From: Hoplostethus atlanticus
Lineage: Eukaryota; Chordata; Actinopteri; Trachichthyiformes; Trachichthyidae
Assembly: GCA_034670405.1 (NCBI GenBank)
Contig: JAXDDX010000004.1
Coordinates: 6,060,001 to 6,124,000, forward strand
Length of the DNA stretch: 64,000 bases
Direction: 5' to 3'
Made by a program: the position numbers and the translations under genes. Under the pieces are notes generated by a model, which saw only the letters and a program-made list of their open reading frames with translations, did no database searches and had not been told where the DNA came from. This document shows, one piece after another, positions 13,452-26,559 of this stretch. Numbering within the stretch: the first letter of the stretch is position 1; every line of letters begins with the position of its first letter.

Positions 13452-13487
13452 TCCCTATGATGAAAGAGGGCACTTTCATCATAGGGA
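13452..13487. repeat. Perfect 15-bp inverted repeat with 6-nt loop
   Basis: Left arm TCCCTATGATGAAAG (13452-13466), loop AGGGCA, right arm CTTTCATCATAGGGA (13473-13487). All 15 pairs match. It sits in otherwise unique AT-rich sequence. Confidence 0.95.
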
Positions 13488-15469
13488 AATAATTGGCTCC
13501 AAGTACTTGAGAGCTCAGTTTTAACCATTGTTTCTTCTAATCTGATCTAACTGGTACAAAATTATAATTACGAGCAGCGAAGCCCAAAGGGACACTTGGA
13601 GTTTGGATAGTACTGTACTGTGTATTCATCTTACAATGAGAGTACACGGCTCCCTGTTGAACCACTGTCACCCTGCTATTGGTTTGTTCCTGTTATAAAC
13701 TTTACAGTTCAAGAAATGTTTTCAGGTTCAATTGAGTGACTAAGCTATTGGGACAAGGACTGACTGTGTGATTACAAAAAAAATAGTTTAAAATGAATAG
13801 TTTTTTTTTATAGATGTCAAAGATTTCTTAAATTTGTATTGGCTATTAACTGAAATGTAAAACACATTAAAGGTTAATATCAAAATCACAAGTCATTTTA
13901 AGACCTTTGCTTATAAAATACATCATCTGTGTTTTTGAAACATTAACTGATGATTTTCCGGTAGCAATATTTGGGGGATCTAAAAGTTATAAATAGATTG
14001 TAGTGTATTAACACATCAAAAAGCCAAGTGCGTCTGCGTCTACACTCAACTCAGCAGCTTTCTACCAGATTATGAGGAGAAACTCTCAGAGGAGTGATTT
14101 CGTCTTTGCTACTGCTATTGTTTGATAAGGTTGGAGGTGATTTGATGATTGAATGTATTAGGTGATGGGTGCTAATCTCTGATCTAGCAACAACAGGATT
14201 GTATTAGAAGAGAAAATCTCACAGGGATACAAATAACATATGGCCTCTGTTGTTAATCTACCAAAGCAGCGTCCCCTTGAGAATAATAAACGCTTCATGA
14301 AAATGTAGACAGCAATATAGGGACATGACTTTTATTTTATTTTTTAATAAAAAGCAAGGTTCTCTAAGTCTTAGGCATGTACTGCACACAGGCACCAATA
14401 CCGAAACACGATTTTTCCAATCCTCATTTTCACAGCAATCATACTGTGTAAATATATGAAATAACATTCAACAAGTCAGTCAGTCTGGAAGGGGTTTGAA
14501 AGCAGTCAAGGCTTTAATTCATTTTGACAGCTTCAGCTGTACTCAATTGTCAGCCTGACTGAATGAGCGGGGCCAGGAGCTGACAGAAAGGGACTGAAAC
14601 AGGTGTGACACCAACTTTCTGCCTCACCGGAGACCATAAAGCCCTTGGTCAAGGGCACAGCACCTGGGCCATTGTTTTATCGCACGAAATGGCTTTTAAG
14701 TGCAAATTTCCACTTGGTCCTAAAGGAGACCTGGCCTCTGCACTTGCTTTACTCGTCTGAACCGATATGTGCTGCGTCCACATTTACATAATGGGCAGGA
14801 TGGAAATGAGGGCCAGCTTTGTCAACCCAAGACAAAAAGAAGAAAGAAAACAGGGAGACAGACTGATGCCATTCAGTTGAACTGCATCTGCACACCGCAA
14901 AAGGTGTGATATCTTGAGTCTCATTTGACCACTTTTAATTATGATCAGAGGTTATATTGAGGACTGCCATTGTCAAGGTTCCACAAAGGGTTTATAAGTG
15001 GCTTCTGAATTGATGCTAATCAAACAGCATGCACACAAATTCAGATTCAGATTTCATTATTTCATGAGCGTACAGTATCTCACTGCTGCAGACATACTTC
15101 CAGTGCAATATACTTCTCTTGTTAGCTGTTGATAGGATTTATACTTATTTCTTTTGCAAAAGCATCTTTGTATTTTTCCGTATACGGTTTGACCCCAACC
15201 ATGATATATTAAGATGCCAGCAGCGTTGAGTCTTGTAGAAGGCTGGATTTTACTGCTTATTTAATGCTGACTGTGTTGCTCTCATGTTGCATCATGTGTT
15301 TTCTAGTTCCATCTCTCATTCTGTCTAAGGGATCGGTGAGTGAAGCCTCTTGTTTATCTGTAGTTTTAGTGCATTTGATCAAATTGTATGTATGCATGTG
15401 TACCTGCATCACAGTTGGTGCTTATGGTTATGTTTATACTCTGATGACCCCAACCCCACCCCCCCTCCA

Positions 15470-15640
15470 CAGTGAGGATCAGCTACAGAACAGCACCCCT
15501 GGAGCTGGTAGGGTTTTAGTGTCTTGCTCAAGGACACTTCAAGCAATATGGATCAGCAGGATGGATTCTTGCTCTCATTGGATCTTGAGCCTTCTGGTTG
15601 AAGGAGAGTCTGCCTACTCACTACGGCATATCTTGTAAAA
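15470..15640 (-). mobile_element. tRNA-derived SINE copy, minus orientation
   Basis: The plus strand shows the body motif GTCTTGCTCAAGGACACTTC and then CCTTCTGGTTGAAGGAGAGT and CTGCCTACTCACTACGGCA, the reverse complement of a decayed tRNA-like head. This arrangement is characteristic of SINEs spread through percomorph fish. It explains part of an apparent 124-codon open frame here. Confidence 0.7.
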
Positions 15641-16559
15641 AGTCCTATACTGTAATCAGTAACAGGGAGAGTACAGTAGAGCTGGGTTGTAATGATAAGT
15701 TCTAGTTACCTGAGGTGACTTTCTATATCCGTCTGCAGCTGTATCTCTATTGCTCTGCAAGCAGCAGGGCCACCTCACCGCCTACCTAGTGGGCTCTGTG
15801 GCTAGGACTGTAAACTACCAGCAGTGGTGCACTGCAAAACAGCAACACATTCCTGTCCCGCATCAACTCACTAGACATCATCACTATGACTCATATTGCT
15901 ACTTCGGTTAAACACTGCTAGTTTGTATTATTCTAGAGGCTTCCAAGACCTGCAAAGGGCACTGAGGTGAAACACTGCACTGTGGGTTGCGGTGCAGATG
16001 CCACTGGAAAGCTATCTAGAGACACACATCTCAGTGTGTAAAAAACATATGGGTAATAAAATGTTATTGTTTGAGGATGACATGCAATTATGGCCAATGC
16101 CTGTGCATCTATTGTAGTCCATGATGGGTTTTAAGACTGGCACTTCCACTTGAAATATAGCTGAACAACCAACAATGCTGTGGGCTTTTTTTTTCTTTTG
16201 GTAATGATATATCTTAAGACAGTGCTTTAGTTCACACACACACACTCAAACACACATGCACACGCACTCACACACAAAGTAAGAGTAAATTATTCCTATT
16301 GCGAGAACAGCAGCCAGAGGTTCATTTTAGATGCCTTAAAATGATTTCTCCATCACGATCCGCTGGGAAACATTGTTCTAAGTTATGCCAGAGTGATGTT
16401 TCCAATAAGCCGCTGCTTAGTTTCTTCTGTGTCTTTCTCCCTTGCCATGCTGGCACACGGGCACCAAGGTATTTACTTTAGTTTAATCTACTTGAGCTTT
16501 CTACACGCAGGCAACACGTCCACATAAATTCTAACATGGACAAATACACAAAGAGGCAA

Positions 16560-16735
16560 AACCCTGTCGCCTTGTTCTCTGCGAAGGTAGATTATCTGTG
16601 AATGCGCGGGGAAATTTCTCGGGGGATGCTTTGGCGCCGAGTAATAAAACTCGGAGAGCGTTGCCTTTGCCAAGCTGAGACATCTGGTCACCTTATCACA
16701 GATAAGTGGGGGTTAGTCCTGGCATCTGTTAGAAT
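16560..16735. promoter_or_regulatory. Candidate enhancer with palindromic GATA sites
   Basis: Contains GTAGATTATCTG and then CTTATC-ACA-GATAAG (16692-16706), an exact inverted pair of GATA-factor cores. The rest is unique sequence without coding signal. Confidence 0.3.
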
Positions 16736-17508
16736 TAATCCATTTTGCAAACACAGTTATCCTAATCTGCTAAATATGTCGTTCCACAACTGTACAAACC
16801 AGTAAGAAGAATTCCACCTTTCCTCCACCACCGTGCACGAGATCAATCGAGGCATCTTTCACCAGATCATGAACGGAGGCGCTGAATAGGTGGAAGAAAG
16901 AAAAAAAAAAGAGGTTGGAAATCGCGTGTCACAACCTGCACCTGGCCGGCTAGTCGGCGAGGCCCCGGTCTGGTCTGCCGCTAGCCACCTAACATCCCCG
17001 CATGCATATTCATGTGGGCGGATTTCTCTTTTGTTGCCTGCCTAGTCAGCAGTCACAGAACACATGGTGAGTGTTGGCAGCACCCGGCCTAGGTAGAGGG
17101 GCCGCGGACGGAGGCAGTGGCAGGAACCAGGACCTGTGAGGCTGACTGACATTTCCATCTGTGGCGAGGCCTGGTAATTATCGGGGAGAGGAGCGCCCGC
17201 AGCAGCGCGCCATCTGCTAGGGGAGATGGCTCAATGAGGTATGAGCGCGAGCGGCACTCCGTCGGGCCACTGCCTGCCTCTGACATGAGGGCTCGCATCT
17301 GCTACCGAGGAGCCGGGCCGCCCAACACAGCCTGCCTGCCTGGCCGAGAGAGGGGGCTGACAGGAGGGAGGAGAGCAGCCAAGAGCCCCCCCCTGACCCC
17401 CCTCCACCCCCCCCACCGCCATCACTAGCGCCGCCGCCCTGCCAAAGGCACACTCGACAAGCAGCAGAGCCCACTCACAAGTTTCGATACGGATCTCGTC
17501 AAGTCGTC

Positions 17509-17535
17509 GGTCGGTCGGTCGGTCGGTCGGTCGGT
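17509..17535. repeat. (GGTC)n tetranucleotide repeat
   Basis: About seven perfect CGGT/GGTC units. The minus-strand translation PTDRPTDR is an artefact of it. Confidence 0.95.
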
Positions 17536-17949
17536 TGGTAGTAGATGTTTCTGGGTTCCTGTCCTTGGTGAGGGACACCATCACTGTCAGTGTTGTTCAT
17601 CAGTGACTTGGCTGACTTGGTAAACAGTGGTGACAAAGGACAACAAGTCCTTTTGGAACAAACATTTTCTATGAGGTGTGATTGAGTCAGCAAATATATG
17701 TGTGTGTGTGTGTGTGTGTGTAATTATACTCTACGTGTATGTTCTATGTTAGAGAACATGCTCATGTGTATCCACTTCACAATGTGCATCGGTGGCAGTG
17801 GATGGTGGAGAGCTCAGAGGAGATATTCTGTACCGGTGAGCTCGTTACCAGAGAATGCACTTCTGACTCATTTGTGAAGCACAGCTTTGTGAGACCGGTC
17901 GGTTGTGGGAGTCCGACGCCATTACACACAGCCTCCTCACACACCTGGC

Positions 17950-17951
<2 letters not shown>

Positions 17952-17987
<36 letters not shown>

Positions 17988-18090
17988 CTGTATGTGCTTG
18001 CTTCATCTTCTCTTTGCCTCTCGTTTTTTTTTGGCTCAGCATGGCTCAGTCCAACTGTGGTTCTGTTATCACACACTGCCCACAGACATG

Positions 18091-18136
<46 letters not shown>
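17952..18136. repeat. (GT)n and (AC)n arrays in inverted arrangement
   Basis: (GT)n at 17952-17986 and (AC)n at 18092-18136 are complementary and separated by 105 nt, so a transcript could fold on itself. (TG)n tracts also occur at 17700-17720 and 18246-18290. Confidence 0.95.
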
Positions 18137-18138
<2 letters not shown>

Positions 18139-18678
18139 CAACAACATCCCATTAACAGTGAGCACAGAGCACAGGCCCTCTACAGGGAGCCACACACTCA
18201 TGATGAGCAGCCAAGGTGGCTAACTACAGCTACCCACAAAGACAGCTGTGTGTGTGTGTGTATGTGCGCGTGTGTGCGTGTGTGTGTGGCTTATATACTC
18301 CATTCAACTTCACTGTGTGTTCATTATTTTTACAGATTTTCCAAGCAAACATTGGTGATAAACACTGAGCTTGATGGTAATACTAAAAGAGCATCACATT
18401 ATCTGCCATGCCGTCATGGATCTGGTACTTTCTGACTGAGAAAGTGTCCATGACAACATGAGCCCCACATGCAACTTGCCAGCTTCCCATTTTCATCCAC
18501 CTTGTTTGGTTCCTTTTTCATCTGTCAAGTCCCTGACAAGTTGTTGTGGAAGTTGTTTTTACTTTTGTGGATCAATGTTTTCATACTGCCCTTGTGGCGC
18601 TTGCATCACTTAATACCACTTGAGATTGACTCTCAAGGAGAGGAAGAAAAAAAAGGAGGCAGCAAGTGAGATAACGAC

Positions 18679-18682
<4 letters not shown>

Positions 18683-18715
<33 letters not shown>
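18683..18715. repeat. (AG)n microsatellite
   Basis: About 16 perfect units. Confidence 0.97.
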
Positions 18716-18719
<4 letters not shown>

Positions 18720-20433
18720 CATCCCTTCATCACAGGATTTTATCTGACTGTTTGGACAGATTGGTAGAATTCAAAATGCAGCAGGGGCCTGTGATGTGAC
18801 GATAAAGCGTTTGCCTTTGATCCCGCCCTCACTATTTTTTTTTCCTCCCCTGCACATGTGCACGTCAAAATCAATTAGATCAACTCTGAAGAGAGCGAGG
18901 CAGCGGGCACATCCGCACAACAAACCTGTGCATCACCTTAGTTTACCAACAAGCCCCCGTTATTATTTTCATTGTCAAACTCATTGGAACAAACTCTGGC
19001 AGCAGCCATCACCTGCATATACAACAAACTTCAAGGTGCGTGAAAGATGAAATAGTACACAAATAGAATATCCATCTCACCAGACAGAAACACATGCTTA
19101 CATCCCAGCCGCAGCTGTCAATTACCTACAAAAAAATCCCTCTTTGATAAGGAAAATTTGAATTTCCCCCCCTCCCTGCACTTGGAGTGGCTTTTTCAGA
19201 TGTCGTAGCACTTATGAGAAATTTGTGACAGCATCAACAGCTCCTATTCCCCATTCAGCAGCATTAACTCTGTGCCATGTGTCTAACAAACGGAGGCCAT
19301 TCTGGAGCCCTTAATGACAAGGCTGCTCCGCTCCTCTCCTCTCCCCCTCGCTCTTTTCAAATTGCTCTCTAAATGAAGTACAGCTGTGTGGACCAGGTGC
19401 TGCCATCCCCCTTTCAGAAAGAACAGGAAATTATGAAATCCCCAAATCCTTCACAAATGGCGGGGCAGGAGGGAAGGTTGGGAACGGCAGCTCGGCTTGC
19501 CTGGTCTGTAGCTACATGTCTCTCGTCGGTGGATGATCTTTCATTCGGGTTTGTTATGGAGCTCTCTCCATCCACCGCTCCGTTGCCAGATCCTATCACA
19601 CACGACCGTCGGCGAATACAATTGGTGTGCCGATTTAGTTTACGAGTTCAATTACAGCATCGTTTCCAAAATGAGTGTAATTTTTTAAGATATATATTTA
19701 TGTTGGTGGGTAATCTGGAAGAATAGTGCCTGAGTCCAACTCATCCTTGTGGACTACTGTAGGTGGGGTATTCCCGATGGCTCCATGTCAAATTTGTACT
19801 ACAATGATAGTCTCTCAGTCAGGTAAGTTTAATGCAAAAACCAAAACAAGCTTTTATTTTGGCGTTCTGTCTGCATTTCCTGATTGTAGATTGGACATTC
19901 AACCAATGGAAATGTAAGATGCTACAACTGTGTGAGTGTATGAAAAAAATGAAAGATTTCCAACAGAGAATATGTCACACCTCTCCCTCCTCCTTTCAGA
20001 TAATGTTTTTAACACAAACCTACAGTAGCTACTGGAATCTGAGTTCCAGTTGAAGCTGTGGTAGCTACCTTCTTCTCTACAGAGGAGAACACAACTGCTG
20101 AAGTAGGCCTCCTGCTCAGGAGACTGTCAATGTGCAGCTGTCAATGTCTCCATAAAGCCCCATATCCATAATAGACAAAGCACTCATCAAGCCCCAGCTT
20201 CATCTGGCCTCCCAGATGCCCCATCACCAGGGGCAAATCCCATCCAGGACTGAGTGCCGCACCACGCAGCCAGATGTGAGCTGGCAACATGGCCGTGGGG
20301 TCAACACATGGCAAAGGTAGACCCGATAAATGAATTATACTCTGATTATCATAAATGTGGCATCTGAGGATGGCGCACGCGTTGTTGTTGTTGTTGTGTT
20401 TGATAGGAGACTCAGCTGCACCGCTCCCTACCG

Positions 20434-20434
<1 letters not shown>

Positions 20435-20471
<37 letters not shown>
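20435..20471. repeat. (AC)n microsatellite
   Basis: About 18 perfect units, 50 nt after a (GTT)n run at 20382-20397. Confidence 0.97.
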
Positions 20472-20472
<1 letters not shown>

Positions 20473-20754
20473 CATAGAGTTTACATTCAAGGTTCTTTCA
20501 CTATTTCATCATATCTAAGTGACCTATAGGCCTCCAGGTTGTGTGATTGATTCGGTGCTTGTGCATTCATTGAGACAAAATTCTTCAAACTTTGTGAGAG
20601 AAAATTTACACGGGGTAACATGGTAGAGCCAAAACATATTTAGGATTCTCAGAACGATTCCATGCCATATGCCCTGTATTTGTACATAATTCCACAATGT
20701 TCTAGGTCGCTCCCTGAAACATATTCTGTTTCGTCACATGCCAAAAAGACCTTT

Positions 20755-20780
20755 CCCCCCCCCCCCCCCCCCCCCCCCCC
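20755..20780. repeat. C26 homopolymer
   Basis: 26 consecutive C, unusual because long G/C homopolymers are unstable and selected against in most vertebrate DNA. Confidence 0.9.
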
Positions 20781-21458
20781 ATCATCCCTCCCTTTCTCGG
20801 TTTGACACGTTTGCATGCGGTATCTGGCTGCCCTGGCTCCCTGTCTTCCCCTTTAAAATGCCATGCCAACTTCAGAGGACCCAGGTGTATGGGTCCGTTA
20901 TCAATTCCACTAACAAGCGTGCTTACTGGGATCACAGGACGCGTTGTGGCTTGCTTTAAAGTCCCTGTCTGTAGCCAAGGCTGACCTGAATTGGAGACAT
21001 GCGGCCCCCTGCTGATAGCAGCCAACCTCTGATGGGCAGTCCCTCTCCCAGACTTGGCCAACACTCTCGCCTGGGAAGGAGGAGGGGAGAGAAGAACTCT
21101 TTGAAATGCTGGAGATCCATGAAGAATTGAGAAGCAGGACAGAATCAAAGGCTTCTGATATAGGAAAGGAAGAAAAAAAAAAAAATAGAATCGAGAATTG
21201 GAGATGAGGAAGGGATGATTGGAAAAAAAAAAAAAACCACACACACACACACTGGCTAGGTTGCGAATACGCTGTGAACAAAGAACGTATCTGGAGTTGC
21301 CGAGAAAGAAAACTTCTCTATCTCCCTGCGACAGAGGCCTCCGTATCAAACCCCCAGTTTAAAGAAATATGAAGCCATTTCTGCAGCAGCGCTACAAAGC
21401 ACAGAGGTTCTGTATCACACAGAGAAAGTAAAATCTCACCCTGCGGTACGTGATCACA

Positions 21459-21496
<38 letters not shown>

Positions 21497-22789
21497 CGCA
21501 CGCTCATGCAGTACAGCATGTTATCAGCTGTGTATCCCTGTGCTACACGGTGGATCCTTGGTGTTTACATCAAAGGACTATCACAACCATAGATACTGCA
21601 TAGTACGTCTTTACAATAGAAGTACGTTGAGCATTGACTCCTATGGGCTCAGGGTGCCTTCGGTATCCAACGGCAGCTTTGTTATCCTTTTCAAAAGAGT
21701 ATGTTTCTGTTTGCAGCTGTACTTTTGTGTGCGAGCGCGTTGTATGCATGCATTGTTTATTTTGCTCTCGTGCTAAACAAACAATAGTATGAGACCCGGT
21801 GAAATAAAACAGAGAAGGGGTGCATGTGTGAGCAATGGGTCTCTAACTCTGCTGCTGTTCCTGCTACTTGTACTGGTGGTGATGGTGGCAGCTGAAGGCT
21901 ATTATGTCCAGGTGGCCTGGAGGATGTAGGGGCTTCACTGAGAGCTATACACACCCCAAACACACACACACACACAGAAAGCTTCACAGCTGCTAGGGCC
22001 CGCTGCATGTCAATTAGGAAGGCAGAGGATGTACAGGGACACATGGACGTTCACACAGCACATGTATAATGCATGACAGGGTGGATGGACTGTATAGAGG
22101 TGCACTAGTAGATTGGATTCAGTGGTAGAGCTGCTGTGTATAAAAATACTATTTCAGACAGGATCACACACCTGAGGTTCTCACTGGCAGGTGGATTTGA
22201 TGCGAGCTGGCTTGTGATGTTTGAGTGCTGTGATGTGTGTGTGTGTGTGTGTTTGTTGAGCTTCTTCTGACATGCACACATGCACCCAAAAAAAGTAAAA
22301 GAGGGGAAAAGGGTGTATCGCTAAGGGAGAGAGAGCCTGACAAAAAGAGAAAGTGAAATTGTTGTGACAACCATTCATTCCCCCAGCATCCATCTACCTC
22401 CATTTCCATTTTCATTCTCACCTGAACCAAAACAATTTCCATGGTTTAGTGTTCAGTCTGCGGCACGGGGACTGGATGATAATAGATCTTCACTCGGCAG
22501 AGAAACCATTTTCTATCTGTTCTTAATTCTGCCTAACGGGAATGGCAAATTACCCACCAATTTCCTCGCTAAGCTGGCGAAGAGTCTGACAGTCAGGTAG
22601 AGTCAAGCTTCCACATGAAACATGCTCATTTTTAGCATCAGACTCTATACCGTTACTATTGTATGTTTCACCTAGCAGTATTTTTGTTCCAATCAGATGT
22701 AAAGTTTTCCCCCTTAACAAAAACATTCCCTTTTAAGGTCAAAGCAAAAGGGAAGCAAGCCACAGAAGCTAGCACATTATGCTGATTAC

Positions 22790-23010
22790 TCTTATGAAAA
22801 TTACATGTAGTGGGGTGAAGGGTCACCAGAGCTTAATTCCATTTTCATGTTCGGCTCCGCGCTAGCCAAGCTGTGGGTGTCGGCGTGTGAGGCACCGTTT
22901 GCTATTTGCCTTGACAGCGCACAGTGTAATTGGCTCACTAAGGTGATTCAGTAATCGCCTGAGTGACACCTTCCCTGGGAAATTTTGACATTGGAGGTGG
23001 ATGAGGATGT
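22790..23010. promoter_or_regulatory. Candidate conserved noncoding element
   Basis: Unique sequence with GCTTAATTCCATTTTCATG, CACAGTGTAATTGGCTCAC and GGTGATTCAGTAATCGCC. No coding frame and no repeat family recognised. Confidence 0.25.
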
Positions 23011-24310
23011 GGTGGACTTGAGGTGCCAGGGAAACTAACCTTGTAGCGAAACCAAAATGCATGGCAGGGAGATACAGAGGAGACCCACGTCGTTCATCGG
23101 CTTTTGCACAGTATAACGAAAAGGAATGAACAATAATGAAAACAAAAGGAACGCCAACAAAACATACTGTCGTTTCTTTTGCCCCGTACAGTTTATTCTT
23201 TAACATCTCATCATGCCTCATCATCTCCTTCCTCTTCCCTTTCCCTGTCTTGATCATCCTCGCCCCGCATCCTCGTCCTCCCATCATTCCCCTTCGTCAT
23301 CCTCTTTTATTCTCATCTTCATCCTTTTACTCCTCCTCCCTCTCCTCACCCATCAGCTCCTCAGCTTCCCTCCTCCCTTTTCTTCCGCCTCCTCTTCCTT
23401 CTCCTCCCTTTTTTGCTCCTGGCGTAGCTCCTGGAGAGGAGGAGCAGCCAGCGCTGTTCTGTTCCTCAGGACTGTCCTCCTCGTGCAGAACACAGATGGT
23501 TATTATGGAGCTGCACATAAATTGATTATGTTGGAAATTAACTGTTGCTGTCAAAGGCAGCCGCCAACCTGTCCCAGTGTGTCCCTGTGCCCGCTGATGC
23601 ATAGGATCCAGCTGATGGACCAGATGTTTGCACAGTGCGCCGCTCCTTTTAAGGTCAGCACAAAAGTGGTATGGGGGCTCTCTGATCTCCCTCTCTTTGT
23701 ACTTTCAGCCCGTGCCCTCTTGCCTCCTGACATTTTGTGCAACTAAATTTGGTGGTTTTGATGTTAATGTTGATATTTCATTATGGTTGTGATTTTTGGT
23801 TGAATCAAGTTTTTTTTCTTTCCATTACCTTGACAATCAATTGTGACATGTTTTCTGGAGCAAATGTCACCACCATTGTTAAAACCATTTGAAACTTTGT
23901 TCTGTTTTTTGACCGTTTACTCACGCCACAGGTTTAGTCACACAAGTTTTCCCATCAGTGAAGGCGGATGAAGATGATGCCTTACTTATGTGCCAAGATG
24001 ACCATGTAGTCTCTTCACCAGCGCCGTCATGCCAAACAGTCTCCAAAACGCTGTGCCTAAGCAGGACTCTCTTCCAGCAGCTCATTACTGGTTTGTCTGG
24101 ATAAGCATGATGGGTGACTCCTGGCTGTGGCCTCGAGGGACAGGTAGCACAATGCCAAACTCAGCAGAACGTCAGGTCTTGGGAGTGTTGCTACATTGTT
24201 TTCCAGGCCTGACCTTGATTCCAGGCCCACTCCTGCATGTTTCCGTATGCATGGCAGAGTTCGGAGGGCTGCCAAAATCTGAGCCAAACAGTGAAGAGAG
24301 GACCCCTGTG

Positions 24311-24315
<5 letters not shown>

Positions 24316-24351
<36 letters not shown>

Positions 24352-24373
24352 CACACACTTACACGCAGACACA
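24316..24373. repeat. (AC)n microsatellite, interrupted
   Basis: AC array with a few G substitutions. Confidence 0.95.
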
Positions 24374-25066
24374 TGAGGAAACACACACAGACATGGGCCA
24401 AGTCCCATTACGAAGGTTAACTTGTATGGAAATGGAAAGTTTAATGACTTGTTTCATATCATATAGAAAGAGATAAATAAAGTGAACGGTGGAAATAAGA
24501 AGTGAACAATTATCAGACGATCTTAGACACAATAATGCAGTACAACCACTCCATGACATGATGCATGAAATCACTATGTTAGGTGTTGTCCATCTCTCTG
24601 TCGTCAAGTGCATGGCTTTCCTTTCTTCATAAGAAAATCCTGCTGTTGCTCTTGATATAAAATGATGTGGTTGTTTTTTATATCCATGCATAGGAACGTC
24701 TTCTCTCTCCTCTGCACCTTTCCCATGACTATCCATCCCAAAGCTGTTGGATGCTTCCGGTAGCTTGTAGGCAGACGAAAGGCTTGCTGGTCAGCTGACT
24801 AGCTGAATCTGTCTCAGGCCAGGCAGGCATAGTGACATGAATATGAATGTCAGCAGGTGATAAACAGAGTGGGTCTCTGGGACGTGTGACTCTGTTTGCG
24901 ACACATACCCCTCACACCCCAGATGTAGAGGAGCTGGGGAAGCTGCCACTCAAACCGACGACATCTGAGCAGCTAGCAGCAGTAAGCAGCTACAGCAGCC
25001 TGACTGCATGGCAGCCAGCCTCACAGCACAGACACGGAAATGAGACATACAGGCAAGTAATAGCAA

Positions 25067-25144
25067 TACTAATACTACTAATACTACTAATACTACTAAT
25101 ACTAATACTAATACTACTAATACTAATACTAATACTAATACTAA
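25067..25144. repeat. (ACT)(AAT) trinucleotide tandem array
   Basis: About 78 nt of irregularly alternating ACT and AAT triplets (units AATACT and AATACTACT). It directly abuts the dispersed repeat at 25144, as microsatellites born from retroelement tails often do. Confidence 0.95.
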
Positions 25145-25245
25145 TTCATTCATTCATTTTCCATACAGGCTTATTCCTCTTCAGGTCACGGGGCTGGAGC
25201 CTATCCCAGCATGCATTGGACAGGTCGCCAGTCCATCACAGGGAG
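25144..25245. mobile_element. Dispersed teleost repeat (GGCTGGAGCCTATCCCAGC family)
   Basis: Has the ATTCATTCATTCATTTTCC lead-in, TCAGGTCACGGGGCTGGAGC, CTATCCCAGCATGCATTGGA and CAGGTCGCCAGTCCATCACA. These are the hallmarks of a very abundant fish repeat. The usual GC-rich stretch between the middle and last motifs is missing, an internal deletion. Confidence 0.75.
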
Positions 25246-25810
25246 AATAATAGTAATAATATGGAGTATTGTTACAGAAACCTCACTGTAGTTTGCTCAT
25301 CAAGTGTGTGGTTGATAGGACACAAGGAGTTTCCCTACAATGCTTCACTGACCACATATATATCTCTGAGTTGTACTGTTGACTCTAATTGGTCCAACAC
25401 ATTATGATGGGGTGTGTTTTTCGAGTGGAGGACTCTTTGCGTACCCAAAGGCAAATAATGTAGTTATAAACGATGGTTTTGAATCTTTTTGAACAAGTTT
25501 ATCTTCTTTTGCAAAGCATTGGTTCAGAATACGTTTCAACATCCAGACAGAGTAAAAAAATAAGGCAGGGAAAACAATGTTCAGGATTTTGGAGCAATGT
25601 GTGCTCATTGTTCCCCAACTTAGATTAGAAGAGAGAAAAAGGCTGGAGGATTTCTGGTGATTTACACACCTCTGTAAAAAAAAAGAGGCAGAAATCTCCT
25701 TTTCTTCTCATCTCTATCAGGCTGGAACACCTTGGGCTGATAGGGGCTCAGAGGTAGCTACAGGCCCAAATGAAATTTTCCACATTTAAGTGTGTGTGTA
25801 TGTGTAGGCA

Positions 25811-25842
<32 letters not shown>

Positions 25843-26559
25843 CACATGCGTGTAAGTGTGTGTGTGTGAGTGTATGGTAGTGGTGGTGGATATTTTCCAA
25901 TCACTGCTCTGCCGGTTTCTCATTGTTCTGGGAAGCTGTTCGCCATTCTGCACGATTAACAGTATTATCTGTACCTAGCCCAGTCAGCCAGCCAGTCCTT
26001 GGGCCATTGTGTTCCCGTCAGGGGTGAGTGCTCTGGGCCCTGCATGTCACGCCTGCCCCCCATCAGCAGGGACAGGCTTGGCTGGGCCCAGGTGGGAAGT
26101 GCTGGCATTTGGGCCCTGTCCACTGCAGGAGGGAAGGGGGAGACAGGAGGGGACGGGGGTGGGGGGGTAAATGGCCTCCACAGCAGGCAAGAAGCAGAGA
26201 ATGGGTCCCTTTGCCCAGCCACAGCCCCAGTTCAGGGGTGAGGAGGGGTGAGGGGGTGAGGACAGGAGGCCCCTGGGGGCCACCTTTGCGTGCCCTGAGC
26301 ACAGAGCTCCATCTGGTCACTCTGCAGAGGAGACAGTGTCTGTGACAAGACTGCTTTTAGAAACCAAAGCCACTATCTCTCTTTCTGGTCCTCTCTCTGT
26401 CCACCTCTCCCCTTCGAGTCTCTCTTCAATCTGTCTAGACTCTCTGCAAATAGAACAACGCGGTTATTGGTTTGGTTGTTTGTTTATTAACTTGTTTGTT
26501 TGTATGTTTATTACCTCCAAAATAACGGAGCAATTAACTCGTATGACAACTGCCAAAAG

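Larger units (their letters stand above)
13488..25066. other. Gene-free stretch, unique AT-rich DNA then microsatellites
   Basis: 13.5-17.0 kb is largely unique AT-rich sequence with one SINE. 17.1-17.5 kb is GC-rich with a C-rich run. 20.7-21.3 kb has two A-runs (21173-21185, 21224-21235). 23.2-23.45 kb is CT-rich. No coding exon recognised. Confidence 0.7.

Noticed and set aside
20702-21349. 215-codon minus-strand open frame
   Set aside because: Contains poly-Gly and poly-Phe from homopolymer runs and no recognisable domain; open by composition.
24847-25407. 186-codon plus-strand frame with a long Ile/Leu run
   Set aside because: The hydrophobic run is the ACT/AAT trinucleotide array, and it continues into a dispersed repeat; not a membrane protein.
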